Below, piece by piece: positions 1-12,529 of a stretch of DNA of 64,000 bases; position 1 is the first letter of the stretch, and every line of letters begins with the position of its first letter. Origin of the DNA: Actinoplanes campanulatus. GTDB taxonomy: Bacteria > Actinomycetota > Actinomycetes > Mycobacteriales > Micromonosporaceae. The stretch spans positions 20,117 to 84,116 of the forward strand of contig NZ_BMPW01000035.1 in the NCBI RefSeq assembly GCF_014647795.1, read 5' to 3'. The notes under the pieces are model-generated. The model searched no databases. It was not told where the DNA came from and saw nothing but the letters and a program-made list of their open reading frames with translations. The translations under genes were made by a program, and so were the position numbers.

Positions 1-1
1 G

Positions 2-697
2 GTCCAGGGCTCGCCGTCCGGCCCCGGCACGGGCGGCCCACCCGCGCAGGGTGTCCCGGACACCGTGGTCCTCACCACCTCGGGCCAGGTCTCGTCGAGC
101 GCGGCCTCCGGTATGCCGCACGGTATGAACCATCCCGGCCACAACGGTCCCGGCTCCGGCCTGCCGGGCGCAGACGCGTACGGCCAGGACTTCCCGGGTC
201 ATGACGCTCCGGGCCAGGGTGCCTTCGGTCCCGATTTCCCGGAGCGGGGCGCCTCCGGCCCCGGTCAATCCGGCGGCGGTCAGTCCGGTCCAGGTGGGTT
301 CGGGCCCGGGTCCGGCCAGTCTGGTCCGGGCGGGTTCGGGCCCGGGTCCGGCCTACCGGGTCACGGCGTGCCCGGCCAGGGCATGCCGACCAACTCCGGC
401 CCGGCCATGTCACCTGGTCAGGCAATGCCGCTCAACCCGGCCATGTCTCCCGGCCAGCCCATGTCACCCGGCCAGCCCATGTCTCCCGGCCAGCCCATGT
501 CACCCGGCCAGGCCATGCCGCCCTCGGCGGGACCGATCGTCCTGCAGGGACAGGTGCTGCCCCCGCTCGGCCGCCAGGGCAACGGCAGGCCGCCCGGCCC
601 CGACATGCCCGGCCCGGATCACGGGATGCCGACCGGCCCGGGCGGCCCCACGCACTCCGACGACCATCCGGCCCCGGACTTCCCCGTTCATTCCTGA
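2..697 (+). CDS. Pro/Gly/Met-rich repeat protein, 3' part only
   Basis: The reading frame is open from the window edge to the TGA at 695-697, so the N-terminus lies outside the window. All that is visible is low-complexity sequence rich in Gly, Pro, Ser, Gln and Met. It includes about five copies of a six-residue unit of the type MSPGQP around 412-515, from an 18-bp DNA repeat, and repeats of the type SGPGGFGPG around 285-355. There is no transmembrane segment or recognisable domain in this part. It may be the disordered C-terminal tail of a larger cell-envelope or regulatory protein. The function is unknown. Confidence 0.6.
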   Translation, partial: VQGSPSGPGTGGPPAQGVPDTVVLTTSGQVSSSAASGMPHGMNHPGHNGPGSGLPGADAYGQDFPGHDAPGQGAFGPDFPERGASGPGQSGGGQSGPGGFGPGSGQSGPGGFGPGSGLPGHGVPGQGMPTNSGPAMSPGQAMPLNPAMSPGQPMSPGQPMSPGQPMSPGQAMPPSAGPIVLQGQVLPPLGRQGNGRPPGPDMPGPDHGMPTGPGGPTHSDDHPAPDFPVHS

Positions 698-1183
698 CCG
701 CTCGTCCCGCGGGATGTTCCGCCTACCACCGGCGGCCGGGGATTCCGTCTGTTCGAGGCCGGTTCTCCGGCCTCGGCGGGTAGCCGGACGGGAAGCGATT
801 CGTCTCTTGTCACCGGGCAGAGAAGGTCGCCGGCCGGCTGAGATCGCTCATCGGCTCGCAGGCGTGAAAACCGGCGTCCAGGCATTCCGTCCGTTGTCGC
901 CGTGAAGGAGATGCGATACGCCCGTACTGGGGAGGAGGGCGGAGCCGCCGACGGTCCCTTCGATCCGCTGCTGTCCGGCGGAGAGGCCGAAGATCTTCTC
1001 GGCTGAGCCGGTAGGGACGGTGCCAGCCGACGGGCGGAGTGCGAGCAGGCTGTCCGGTGCCGCGGGCGAGGGTGGGGTTCGCCGCCGGAAGCGGCCCAGC
1101 GTGCGAAAGGCCGGATCTCGGGCTGCGAAGTTGTCGTACCCCCCTCGTACCGTGAGGGCTACGAGAACCGAAGGAGGTGGATC
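698..1183. other. intergenic region without a supported gene
   Basis: These 486 bases lie between the repeat protein and the next plus-strand gene. Open frames on both strands here lack a convincing start and ribosome binding site. No tRNA, strong hairpin or known riboswitch pattern was seen. Confidence 0.5.
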
Positions 1184-1816
1184 GTGGCCGATCGTGTGCC
1201 GCTGGATTTCGACCCGCCGGTTCGTCAGATCAGAGCCCTGCTGCTGGGGGTCGACGATCGTGACCTGACCGCCCCGACGCCCTGCCCGGGCTGGCCGGTC
1301 GCCGCGCTGCTCGATCATCTGATGGGTCTGGCCCACGCTTTCACCTTGGCCGCCCGCAAGCGTTCGGGCGTCGACGGGCCACCACCCGAGCCGTCCGCCG
1401 AGCACCTGTCCCGGCATTGGCGCAGCCGGCTTCCGGTGTTGCTGGCCGAGTTGTCCATGGCGTGGAAGGATCCGGCCGCCTGGACCGGCACGGCGCAGGC
1501 GGGCGGTGTCACCATGCCCGCCACCGCGATGGGCGCCGTCGCGATGAATGAGCTGGTCATGCACGGGTGGGATCTCGCCCGGGCGACCGGCCAGGACTAC
1601 GCCGCCGATCCGCGCGCCCTGGAGCAGTTGATCGAGTTCCTCGGGCAGGGCCCGGGCGAGGGCACGCCGGGCCTGTTCGGTCCACGCGTTCCGGTCGGCC
1701 CGGAGGAGGATCTGCTGGCCCAGGCGCTGGGCCTGGCCGGCCGCGATCCGGCCTGGCGACCACCCCGCCGCCGACCGGCCAGGCCCACCCGGCCGGTCCT
1801 CCCGGTCCGCGACTGA
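1184..1816 (+). CDS. TIGR03086-type (maleylpyruvate isomerase N-terminal-like) metal-binding protein
   Basis: A 210-residue protein of the DinB/YfiT-like four-helix family, which in actinomycetes includes mycothiol-dependent isomerases and transferases. The N-terminal pattern with TPCPGWPVAALLDHL (around residues 29-43) is the family hallmark; its His would be one of the metal ligands. A second segment, MNELVMHGWDLARATGQ (around residues 122-138), supplies the usual further His. The GTG start follows a strong AAGGAGG-type ribosome binding site at about 1170-1177. The substrate is unknown, and the Arg/Pro-rich C-terminal tail is not part of the domain. Confidence 0.75.
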   Translation: MADRVPLDFDPPVRQIRALLLGVDDRDLTAPTPCPGWPVAALLDHLMGLAHAFTLAARKRSGVDGPPPEPSAEHLSRHWRSRLPVLLAELSMAWKDPAAWTGTAQAGGVTMPATAMGAVAMNELVMHGWDLARATGQDYAADPRALEQLIEFLGQGPGEGTPGLFGPRVPVGPEEDLLAQALGLAGRDPAWRPPRRRPARPTRPVLPVRD

Positions 1817-1899
1817 GGCCGGCTGGTCTTTCCGGTCCGCGGCTGAGGCGGCCTGCGACTGAGGCGGCCTGCGACTGAGGCTGGCCGGGGAGGGGATGG

Positions 1900-4041
1900 T
1901 CACCAGACGAGCTTGTCGGAGGGTGGGGTGAACTTGAGCTCGGGCTCGTCCTGGAGGGCGTCCCGCAAGGTCTGGGCGACCGTGTATTTCGACATGGTCG
2001 AGCGGCCCGAGCCGACCAGATGCTCCGGGTTGTCCGGGTCGGCGACGAAGGCGGAGGCCGCCAGCTGCGGGGTGTAACCGCTGAACCACGCGGTCTTGTT
2101 GCCGTCCGTCGTGCCGCTCTTGCCGGCGACCGGGCGCTGCAGGACGCCGTAGACCATCGTGGAGGTGCCCCCGCCGCAGCGGCCGCGCGCCGCGCCGTAA
2201 CCGGTGACGCAGCGGGCCGCGTCGGTGGCCGCGCGCGCGACGGTGGCCTTGACGGCCTGGTGGCAGCGGGGTGCGGCGACCAGGCGTTCCTGGTAGACGG
2301 CGTGGGTTCCGTCGGGGTTGCGGATGCTGAGCACCGGCAGCGGTTCGCAGTAGCGGCCTTCCGCGGCCAGGGTGGCGAAGACGTTCGCCATCTCGACCGG
2401 GGTGGCGTCGCTGACACCCAGGGTGAAGGCGCCCCAGTCGGGGGCGTGTTCCTTGGTGGCGAGCTCCTTGTCGACGGCGGTGCGCCAGCGTAGCCCGAGG
2501 CGTTCCGCCATCCGCACCGCCTTGTCCGCGCCGACCCGCTGTTCCAGCTGTACGAAGTAGGTGTTGACCGATTTGCCGAAGCCGCTCCACATGGTCTGTG
2601 TGCCGGTCATCGACTCGCTGGAGTTCTTCGGGCACCAGTAGATGCCGCAGGTCGCCGGTCCGGGCGCGGTGATGTATTGGGAGACGAACCGTTGCGGCGC
2701 GTAGAAGGAGGTGGTCAGTGGCAGCCCGGCCTCCAGGGCGGCCAGCAGCGTGAAGATCTTGAAGGTGGACCCGGCCTGATATCCGGCCATGTCACCGCCC
2801 CCGAGCAGCGGGTTGACCGTGTTGGGGTAGTTGCCCTTCTCGTCGTCCTTCTTCCGCCAGTCGGTGTGCCGCCCGTTGTCCTCCTGGTCCAGCGAGTAGG
2901 TCCGGTTGACGGCCATGCTCAGCAGCCGTCCGGTGCCGGGCTGCACCACGACCTGTCCGTGGGCGAAGGGGCTGCCGCGGCCTTCCTTCTCCAGTACGTG
3001 CCGCAGCGCGTACCGCTGGATCTTGGGGTCTATGGAGGTGACCACCCGGTAGCCGCCGCGGCGCAGTTGGGCCTCGCGCTCCTGGGGATTGCTGCCGAAG
3101 GCGGGCTGCTCACGCCACCAGCTCTTGAAGTAGTCGCAGAAGAAGCCCCAGTCGTTGTGCTTCTCCGGCACCGAGACGCAGTCGTTGGGCGGCGTGCTCA
3201 GCTTGAGTCTGATCCTCGACCTGAGGGCGGTGGCGGCCTGCTCGGCGGTGATCGCGTTCATCTTCCGCATCTGCTCGATGACGTAGTTGCGCCGGTCCAG
3301 GGCGGCGCCCCGGTCGTTGGCCGCCGGGTCGTAGGCGGAGGGCGCCTTGACCAGCCCGGCGAGCAGTGCCGCCTCGGTGAGGGTGAGGTCGCGCGGCGCC
3401 TTGGAGAAGAAGACCTGGGAGGCGGCGAAGATGCCGTAGGCGCGATGCCCGAAGTAGGCGGCGTTGAGATAGCGCTCGAGGATCTCGTCCTTGCTGAGCC
3501 GCTGTTCCACCTCGATGGCGAGCCGCATCTCGCGCAGCTTGCGGGCGGCGGTCTGCTCGGTCGCCTTGAGCGCCTCGGTCGGGGTCTTGGCGCTGTCCCG
3601 CAGCGCCATCCGCACGTACTGCATGGTGAGTGTGGACGCGCCCTGGGCGACCCCGCCCGCTTGCTGGTTGGCGACGAAGGCCCGGGCCACCCCCTTGGGG
3701 TCGACGCCGTTGTGCTCGTAGAAGCGGGTGTCCTCGGAGGCCACGATCGCCTTGACCAGGTAGGGCGACATGTCGTCCAGGTCGGTGTGCTTGCGGTGCT
3801 CCTCGTAGAACATCGTGAGCAGCGTCTTGCCGTCGGCCGCGTAGACGTAGCTGGTCTGGGCCGGCGGTGTCTCGGTGAGCTGTTCCGGCATGTTCTCCAG
3901 CGCCTCGGTGCCGGCCTTGACCCCCATGCCGGCCAGCGCGGTGAAGGGGTAGGAGAGGCCGGCGAGGACCAGTCCGGCGATGAGCCCGGCCCGGATCAGC
4001 ATGGCGACTTTTCCGGCTACGGTGAGGCGTCGGCTCGTCAC
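1900..4041 (-). CDS. bifunctional penicillin-binding protein (transglycosylase/transpeptidase, class A)
   Basis: Class A PBP that polymerises and cross-links peptidoglycan outside the membrane. One N-terminal transmembrane helix (about residues 15-40) is followed by the GT51 domain with the catalytic SEDTRFYEHNGVD motif near residue 110. The transpeptidase domain has SxxK as STFK near residue 430, SxN as SVN near 495, and KSGTT near 645. The frame can be extended to a TTG at 4059; I prefer the GTG at 4041, which puts a basic segment just before the membrane helix. It is divergent from the cobalamin operon. Length (713 residues) is normal for actinobacterial PonA-like proteins. Confidence 0.9.
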   Translation of the reverse strand: MTSRRLTVAGKVAMLIRAGLIAGLVLAGLSYPFTALAGMGVKAGTEALENMPEQLTETPPAQTSYVYAADGKTLLTMFYEEHRKHTDLDDMSPYLVKAIVASEDTRFYEHNGVDPKGVARAFVANQQAGGVAQGASTLTMQYVRMALRDSAKTPTEALKATEQTAARKLREMRLAIEVEQRLSKDEILERYLNAAYFGHRAYGIFAASQVFFSKAPRDLTLTEAALLAGLVKAPSAYDPAANDRGAALDRRNYVIEQMRKMNAITAEQAATALRSRIRLKLSTPPNDCVSVPEKHNDWGFFCDYFKSWWREQPAFGSNPQEREAQLRRGGYRVVTSIDPKIQRYALRHVLEKEGRGSPFAHGQVVVQPGTGRLLSMAVNRTYSLDQEDNGRHTDWRKKDDEKGNYPNTVNPLLGGGDMAGYQAGSTFKIFTLLAALEAGLPLTTSFYAPQRFVSQYITAPGPATCGIYWCPKNSSESMTGTQTMWSGFGKSVNTYFVQLEQRVGADKAVRMAERLGLRWRTAVDKELATKEHAPDWGAFTLGVSDATPVEMANVFATLAAEGRYCEPLPVLSIRNPDGTHAVYQERLVAAPRCHQAVKATVARAATDAARCVTGYGAARGRCGGGTSTMVYGVLQRPVAGKSGTTDGNKTAWFSGYTPQLAASAFVADPDNPEHLVGSGRSTMSKYTVAQTLRDALQDEPELKFTPPSDKLVW

Positions 4042-4124
4042 TTCTCGAAGGTATGACAAAAAGCCTCATGTTTACCCGGAACGGCCGAAGTGTGGCGTGG
4101 TCGGCCGTCCGGCATGCTGAGCCC

Positions 4125-5177
4125 ATGAGTTTCGACCTCGATCATCACGGCGACGCCGAGGTGGGGGCGGGCCTGATCGATCTCGCGGTCAACGTGCGGC
4201 ACCAGGCCATGCCCGCCTGGCTGGCCGGGCCGATCGCGGAGTCGCTGGGCGCGCTCTCGGCGTACCCGGACGACCGCGCGGCCACCGCGGCCGTCGCGGC
4301 CCGGCACCGCCGGGATCCGGGCGAGGTGCTGCTCACCGCGGGCGCCGCCCAAGGGTTCGTGCTGCTCGCGCAGGCGTTGCGGGGTGCCCGGCGGCCGGTC
4401 GTGGTGCATCCGCAGTTCACCGAGCCGGAGGCGGCGCTGCGTAACGCCGGCCACCGGGTGGAGCGGGTCATCCTGCGTGAATCGGACGGCTTCCGGCTCG
4501 ATCCGGGCCTGGTTCCGGACGACTCCGACCTGGTCTTCGTCGGCAACCCGACCAACCCCACCTCGGTCCTGCACCCTGCCGCCGACGTGGCGAAACTGGC
4601 TCGCCCGGGCCGTGTGCTGGTGGTCGACGAGGCGTTCGCCGACACCACCTTCCGGCCGGGCGTGCCGGGTGAGCCGGAGTCCCTGGCCGGGCGCCGCGAC
4701 CTGCCCGGTCTGGTGGTGCTGCGCAGCCTCACCAAGACCTGGGGCCTGGCCGGCCTACGTATCGGCTACCTGCTCGGGCCGGCCGATCTGCTGCGCCGGC
4801 TGGCCGCCGCGCAACCACTGTGGGCGGTCTCCACGCCGGCGCTCGCCGCGGCCGCCGCCTGCGCCTCGCCGGTCGCTGTCGCGACCGAGCGGGAGATCGC
4901 GGCGGCGCTCGCCGCCGAGCGTGCCCATCTGGTGGAACGGTTGCGGCGAGTGCCGAGCGTCACGGTTCCGGGCGACCCGGCCTCCGCGTTCGTTCCGGTA
5001 CGCCTCCCCGCCGCCGATCAGGTACGCGCTGAGCTGCGCCGACGTGGCTACGCGGTGCGCCGTGGCGACACCTTCCCGGGGCTGGGCCTCGACTGGCTCC
5101 GGATTGCGGTGCGCGACACTGCCACCACTGACGGATTCGTGCAGACTCTGACCGATGTGATCGAGGAGCGACCGTGA
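4125..5177 (+). CDS. cobC: threonine-phosphate decarboxylase-type aminotransferase, cobalamin pathway
   Basis: A fold-type I PLP enzyme of the histidinol-phosphate aminotransferase family, 350 residues. The pathway genes next to it point to L-threonine-O-3-phosphate decarboxylase (CobD/CobC), which makes the aminopropanol linker of B12. The NPTNPTS motif and the SLTKTWGLAGLRIGY segment with the PLP lysine are clear. The ATG at 4125 starts a protein beginning MSFDLDHHGD; the gene ends in a GTGA overlap with cobT. No cobalamin riboswitch fits in the 83 bases between this start and the divergent PBP gene. A histidinol-phosphate aminotransferase role is the main alternative. Confidence 0.8.
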   Translation: MSFDLDHHGDAEVGAGLIDLAVNVRHQAMPAWLAGPIAESLGALSAYPDDRAATAAVAARHRRDPGEVLLTAGAAQGFVLLAQALRGARRPVVVHPQFTEPEAALRNAGHRVERVILRESDGFRLDPGLVPDDSDLVFVGNPTNPTSVLHPAADVAKLARPGRVLVVDEAFADTTFRPGVPGEPESLAGRRDLPGLVVLRSLTKTWGLAGLRIGYLLGPADLLRRLAAAQPLWAVSTPALAAAAACASPVAVATEREIAAALAAERAHLVERLRRVPSVTVPGDPASAFVPVRLPAADQVRAELRRRGYAVRRGDTFPGLGLDWLRIAVRDTATTDGFVQTLTDVIEERP

Positions 5178-6226
5178 CGCTGGAGACCACCCTGGCGGCC
5201 ATCCGGCCCGCCGACGACGGGGCCATGACCGCCGCCCGCGAGTTGCAGGCCCGGCTCACCAAGCCGGCCGGCTCGCTGGGCGTGCTGGAGGAGCTGTCGG
5301 TGCGCCTCGCCGGGCTGGCCGGGGTGTGCCCGCCGCCGTTGCCGGAGCCGGCCACCGTCGCGGTCTTCGCCGGCGACCACGGGGTGCACGCCCAGCGGGT
5401 GACGCCGTGGCCGCAGGAGGTCACCGCCCAGATGGTGGCGAACTTCGTGGCCGGCGGCGCGGTGGTCAACGCGTTCGCCCGGCAGGCCGGCGCGGACGTC
5501 ATGGTGGTCGACGTCGGCGTGGCCATCCCGCTGCACGGCGGGCCGAACCTGCTGGACGCGAACGTGCGGCGTGGCACCCGGGACATGACGGCCGGCCCGG
5601 CGCTCACCCGTGAGGAGGCGCTGGCCGCCGTCGAGGTCGGCATCCAGGTCGCCACGACCCTGGTCGACCAGGGCGCCCGCGCGCTGCTCACCGGCGACAT
5701 GGGCATCGCCAACACGACCCCGGCGGCGACGCTGATCGCCGTGTTCACCGGCGCGTCCGCGGCGGCGGCGACCGGGCGGGGCACCGGCGTCGACGACGAG
5801 ACGTACCAGCACAAGATCTCCGTGGTGGCGGCCGCCCTCGAGCGGCATGCGCCCGACCCCGCCGACCCACTGGGCGTGCTCGCCGCGGTCGGCGGTCTGG
5901 AGCACGCCGCGCTGACCGGGTTCATCCTGGGCGCCGCCGCGCGTCGCGTACCGGTGATCGTCGACGGTGTGATCGCGGCGTCGGCCGCGGTCGCGGCGGC
6001 GGCCTTCGCCCCGGATTCGGTGGCCGCCATGGTCGCCGGGCACCGTTCCGCCGAGCCGGGCGCCGGAGTGGCGCTCACCCACCTCGGCCTTGACCCGTTG
6101 CTCGACCTGGGCATGCGCCTCGGCGAGGGCAGCGGCGCGGTGTTGGCCCTGCCCGTCGTGTCGGCCGCGGTCCGCGTGCTGCACGAGGTGGCGACGTTCG
6201 ATTCAGCGGGAGTGTCCGAGAAGTGA
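5174..6226 (+). CDS. cobT: nicotinate-nucleotide--dimethylbenzimidazole phosphoribosyltransferase
   Basis: Makes alpha-ribazole phosphate, the lower-ligand nucleotide of cobalamin, from nicotinate mononucleotide and dimethylbenzimidazole. The 350-residue length matches the family. Recognisable features are KPAGSLGVLEEL near residue 30, FAGDHGV near residue 65, and the GDMGIANTTPAA motif near residue 175. It overlaps the genes on both sides by four bases (GTGA), so it is translationally coupled within the operon. Confidence 0.93.
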   Translation: MTLETTLAAIRPADDGAMTAARELQARLTKPAGSLGVLEELSVRLAGLAGVCPPPLPEPATVAVFAGDHGVHAQRVTPWPQEVTAQMVANFVAGGAVVNAFARQAGADVMVVDVGVAIPLHGGPNLLDANVRRGTRDMTAGPALTREEALAAVEVGIQVATTLVDQGARALLTGDMGIANTTPAATLIAVFTGASAAAATGRGTGVDDETYQHKISVVAAALERHAPDPADPLGVLAAVGGLEHAALTGFILGAAARRVPVIVDGVIAASAAVAAAAFAPDSVAAMVAGHRSAEPGAGVALTHLGLDPLLDLGMRLGEGSGAVLALPVVSAAVRVLHEVATFDSAGVSEK

Positions 6227-7428
6227 GCATCTATCCGTTGGGTCTGCGGATCGAGGGACGCCGTGTGCTGGTGGTCGGCGGTGGCACGGTCGCCACCCGC
6301 CGGGTGCCGGCGCTGATCGCGGCGGGCGCCCGGGTCGAGATCGTGGCGCCGGAGCTGACCCCCACGCTCCAGGGGCACGTCGATGCCGGCCGGGCCGTCT
6401 GGACGCCGCGGCGCTTCGCGCCCGCCGACGTCGAGGGCGCGTGGCTGGTCCATGTCGCGATCGACGATCCGGAGGCGGCGGCTCAGGTCAGCCTGGCGGC
6501 CGAGGAACACCGGATCTTCTGCGTACGGGCGGACGACCGGGACGCGGCGACGGCCTGGACCCCGGCCGTCACCCGGCACGGTCAGGTGACCGTGGCGGTC
6601 ACCGACGGTGGCGACCGTCGCCGTGCCATGGCGGTGCGCGACATGGTGGCCGGCGTGCTGGAGGCCACCCCACCGGCCGCGCCCGAGCTCAAGGGGGTGG
6701 CCCTGGTCGGGGCCGGCCCCGGCGACCCCGAGCTGATCACGGTGAAGGGCCGCCGCCTGCTCGCCGCCGCCGACGTGGTGGTGGCCGACCGGCTGATCCC
6801 CGGCATGCTCCTCGGCGAGCTGCGTCCCGAGGTCGAGCTGATCGACGCCGCCAAGATCCCGTACGGTCCGCAGGCCGCCCAGGAGGAGATCAACCGCATC
6901 CTGGTGGACCGGGCGAGCCAGGGGCGGTTCGTGGTCCGGCTCAAGGGCGGCGACAACTTCGTCTTCGGCCGTGGCGGCGAGGAGGCGCTCGCGTGCGCCC
7001 GGGCCGGTGTGCCGGTGCTGGTCGTTCCCGGGGTGACCAGCTCGATCGCGGCGCCCGCCCTGGCCGGCATCCCGGTCACCCACCGCGGGGTGGCGCACGA
7101 GTTCACGGTCATCTCCGGCCACATCCCGCCGGACCACCCGGACACGCTCGTCGACTGGGCGGCGCTGGCCCGGATGCGCGGCACCGTCGTGGTGATGATG
7201 GGCCTGAGGAACCTGCCGAAGATCGCGGAGCGGCTGATCGCCGAGGGCCGCTCGGCGGACACCCCGGTCGCGGTCGTGCAGGAGGGGTCGACGGCCCACC
7301 AGCGGTCGCTGACCAGCACGCTCGGCGCGGTGGCCGAGGCAACCGCGGCGGCGGGCATCCGGACTCCGGCGGTCGTCGTGATCGGCGACGTCGTCACGGT
7401 CGGGGAGGGTCTGACGCTGAGCGGCTAG
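6223..7428 (+). CDS. cysG: siroheme synthase-type fusion (precorrin-2 dehydrogenase/ferrochelatase plus uroporphyrinogen-III methyltransferase)
   Basis: A two-part protein of 401 residues. Residues 1-150 are the NAD-dependent precorrin-2 oxidase (CysG_A type) with the VVGGGTVATRR nucleotide-binding motif. Residues from about 160 form the SAM-dependent uroporphyrin-III C-methyltransferase, with VGAGPGDPELIT, VRLKGGDNFVFGRGGEE and VPGVTSSIAAPALAGIPVTHRG. At about 400 residues it is shorter than the enteric CysG (about 457), because the middle dimerisation segment is reduced. It is the last gene of the cobC-cobT-cysG run and can feed both siroheme and B12 synthesis. Confidence 0.9.
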   Translation: MSIYPLGLRIEGRRVLVVGGGTVATRRVPALIAAGARVEIVAPELTPTLQGHVDAGRAVWTPRRFAPADVEGAWLVHVAIDDPEAAAQVSLAAEEHRIFCVRADDRDAATAWTPAVTRHGQVTVAVTDGGDRRRAMAVRDMVAGVLEATPPAAPELKGVALVGAGPGDPELITVKGRRLLAAADVVVADRLIPGMLLGELRPEVELIDAAKIPYGPQAAQEEINRILVDRASQGRFVVRLKGGDNFVFGRGGEEALACARAGVPVLVVPGVTSSIAAPALAGIPVTHRGVAHEFTVISGHIPPDHPDTLVDWAALARMRGTVVVMMGLRNLPKIAERLIAEGRSADTPVAVVQEGSTAHQRSLTSTLGAVAEATAAAGIRTPAVVVIGDVVTVGEGLTLSG

Positions 7429-7478
7429 CCGGCTCCGCTTCGAGCTGTAGCGCGCGTCACTCGTACCGGAAGAAGGGA

Positions 7479-7501
7479 CGCCGGGCCGAAACGGCCCGGC
7501 G
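7479..7501. terminator. hairpin terminator between convergent genes
   Basis: A 10-bp perfect stem (CGCCGGGCCG, 7479-7488, and CGGCCCGGCG, 7492-7501) with an AAA loop. It lies between the convergent cysG and otsA ends and can serve both strands. There is no T-run, which is usual in high-GC actinomycetes. Confidence 0.75.
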
Positions 7502-7508
7502 CCCGATC

Positions 7509-8915
<1,407 letters not shown>

Positions 8916-9014
8916 GCTGAGTACACCTCCGAGTGGTTTCTGTTCCCAAGGTGAGCCTACTGTGTGTAAGCTCCCGCTCTCTCACCACCTCCGCTCGGCC
9001 GCCCGGGCCGATGC

Positions 9015-9566
9015 GTGATGGACCCGCCGGGAACCGGGTGTCATCCTGTGCCGGTGACACCGCTCGATGATCATTCCCAGCGACGGCGGCCGTTGTTCAT
9101 CCCTGTGGTGATCGCCACGGCGGTGCTGACGGTCGGCGGCTTGGTCACCGGGTATCTGCTTTCCCGCGGCCGTGAGCCGAAGAACCCAGAACCGGGCATT
9201 TCGCAGGGGCCCAGCCTGCTGGCGGTGGGGCCGTTGTGCCGGCCGGAGACGCAGGCGATGGGGGAGAAGGCGGGCGCCGTCGGCGAGCTGCGCCAGGTGC
9301 TGCGCGTGCGGACCGAGAGCCGTACGGTCGTCTGGATCTGTCAGGACGAGGAGGCGCAGCTCTACTACCACGCCAACAAGGGCGGCGGTGAGGCCAAGTG
9401 GGTCGAGAACAAGACGGCGCTGTTCCTCGCCGACGTGCGGCACAACGACGCCGGTGAGTTCTGGGCCGCGGCCGAGGACGGCGCGATCTTCGTGGTGACC
9501 GCCGACAAGCTGATCATCACGCACGAGGACGGCCGGGCCGAGGAACAGGACGTCGTCCCGGAGTGA
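9015..9566 (+). CDS. small membrane-anchored protein of unknown function
   Basis: One N-terminal transmembrane helix (residues about 27-48) is preceded by a basic RRR stretch, so the remaining 130 residues should be outside the membrane. The exported part contains WICQDEEAQLYYHANKGG and a beta-rich C-terminal half. No family was recognised. The start is uncertain: GTG at 9015, 9048 and 9054 are all in frame. The region is divergent from otsA and ends about 95 bases before ettA. Confidence 0.65.
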   Translation: MMDPPGTGCHPVPVTPLDDHSQRRRPLFIPVVIATAVLTVGGLVTGYLLSRGREPKNPEPGISQGPSLLAVGPLCRPETQAMGEKAGAVGELRQVLRVRTESRTVVWICQDEEAQLYYHANKGGGEAKWVENKTALFLADVRHNDAGEFWAAAEDGAIFVVTADKLIITHEDGRAEEQDVVPE

Positions 9567-9661
9567 CAGCCGGGGTTGTCGTTCGCCGCTCGCGGGCAGG
9601 TGGAAAGATTGTCCTTTGATCCCGGCACCGAAAACCCACGATCTCGGAGGTAGGGCACACC

Positions 9662-11330
<1,669 letters not shown>

Positions 11331-11338
<8 letters not shown>

Positions 11339-11744
11339 GCGTTTCATCTACGACGTGCCCGTGCGCTGGTCCGACATGGACGCGTACGGGCACGTCAACA
11401 ACGCGCGCTTCCTCACTCTCTACGAGGAGGCGCGGGTGGCGATGTTCTTCGTCGGGGCCCGGGCGCACGGCCTGGGCTCCTTCGAGGAGGGCATCGTGAT
11501 CGCCCGCCACGAGATCGACTACGTGCGGCCGATCGACTTCGGCGACCCGGTCCGCATCGAGATGTGGGTCTCCGAGCTGCGGGCCGCGGCGTTCACGGTC
11601 TCCTACGAGCTCTTCGACGACGGTGTGCTGGCCAGCCGGGCGAAATCCGTGTGTGTGCCGTACAACCTGGTCAAGGGGCATCCGCGCCGGCTCTCCGACG
11701 CCGAGCGGGAGTTCCTGGCGCCGTACGTCGAGGATCGGTCATGA
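11331..11744 (+). CDS. hotdog-fold acyl-CoA thioesterase
   Basis: A 137-residue protein of the 4-hydroxybenzoyl-CoA thioesterase (YbgC/FcbC) type. The RWSDMDAYGHVNNARFLTLYEEAR segment (residues 12-35) carries the catalytic Asp and the GHVNN signature. It likely hydrolyses acyl-CoA in the cytoplasm. It overlaps ettA upstream and shares ATGA with the next gene, so it is cotranscribed with both. The natural substrate cannot be told from sequence. Confidence 0.85.
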
Positions 11745-12400
11745 GTTCCCACGGCCTGCTCGGGGTTCCCGATGCGGGCGCGTTCCTGGCGCGGCTCACC
11801 CGGCTCGATCCGGCCGCGCCGGTCCGGCTCCGGTCGTCCGGCGGGCGGACCGCACTCTGGGCCCGCCTCCCCTGGGAGGTGCTGGTCACCCGTGAGGTGG
11901 CCGGCCCCGGACCGGGCGATGCCACGGTCTCCGCCGCCGACCTGCTGGCCGTGCTGGCCGCCGGCGGGGAGTCCCTGCCGGAGCGCCGGGACACGCAGTG
12001 GCGGTGGCCGCTGCCGCCGGCCGCCAGCCGGGCCGTCGAGTCGATCTCCGCCGCTGAGCTGACTCGGTTGGCCGCGGCGGCCGCCGGGACTCTGCGGGAG
12101 GTCGCGTCGGGCGGCTTCCCGGGCCGGGCGGTCGGGCAGCGTGCGGTTCGCGACGCGCTCCTGGATCACGTCGCGTTGGTCGTCACGCCCGAGGACGGCG
12201 CGCCCGTACAGATCTCCCAACGTCTCGTCCAGGCGGTCGCCCGGATGGGTTTCCTCGGTCCGCGGAACGCGGATCCGGCGGAGGTGAGGGTTCGGGTGGC
12301 CGGCGGCTGGGTGGGAATTTCTGCACCATATGGAGTAGCTTGGCGACAGAGCGTTCACAAATTGACCGTTATGCCGATGGTGAGTCACCCGAAAGGGTGA
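11741..12400 (+). CDS. conserved actinobacterial protein of unknown function
   Basis: A 219-residue soluble protein with no recognised domain. It starts at the ATG that overlaps the thioesterase stop (ATGA). It is rich in Ala, Arg and Val with alpha-helical stretches, such as ISAAELTRLAAAAAGTLREVA around residues 105-125. Coupling to ettA and the thioesterase is the only clue to its role. Confidence 0.7.
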   Translation: MSSHGLLGVPDAGAFLARLTRLDPAAPVRLRSSGGRTALWARLPWEVLVTREVAGPGPGDATVSAADLLAVLAAGGESLPERRDTQWRWPLPPAASRAVESISAAELTRLAAAAAGTLREVASGGFPGRAVGQRAVRDALLDHVALVVTPEDGAPVQISQRLVQAVARMGFLGPRNADPAEVRVRVAGGWVGISAPYGVAWRQSVHKLTVMPMVSHPKG

Positions 12401-12529
12401 CGCCACCTCGTTCTTCCGGCTCCGCCCTCTCGTTAGGGGGATGACCTTCAGGAACGGTACGGGTACCGTCTGCCCTCGGATCCACTGCAACACCCGGCTC
12501 TGGGTCTGTTGGGGAGTGAGGTGCACACG

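Noticed and set aside
848-2635. Long minus-strand frame of 595 codons
   Set aside because: It overlaps the well-supported TIGR03086 and PBP genes and its protein is Arg/Gly/Pro-rich noise typical of a shadow frame in high-GC DNA.
4042-4124. Cobalamin riboswitch before the cob operon
   Set aside because: Only 83 bases separate the divergent starts, and no B12-box-like sequence is seen.
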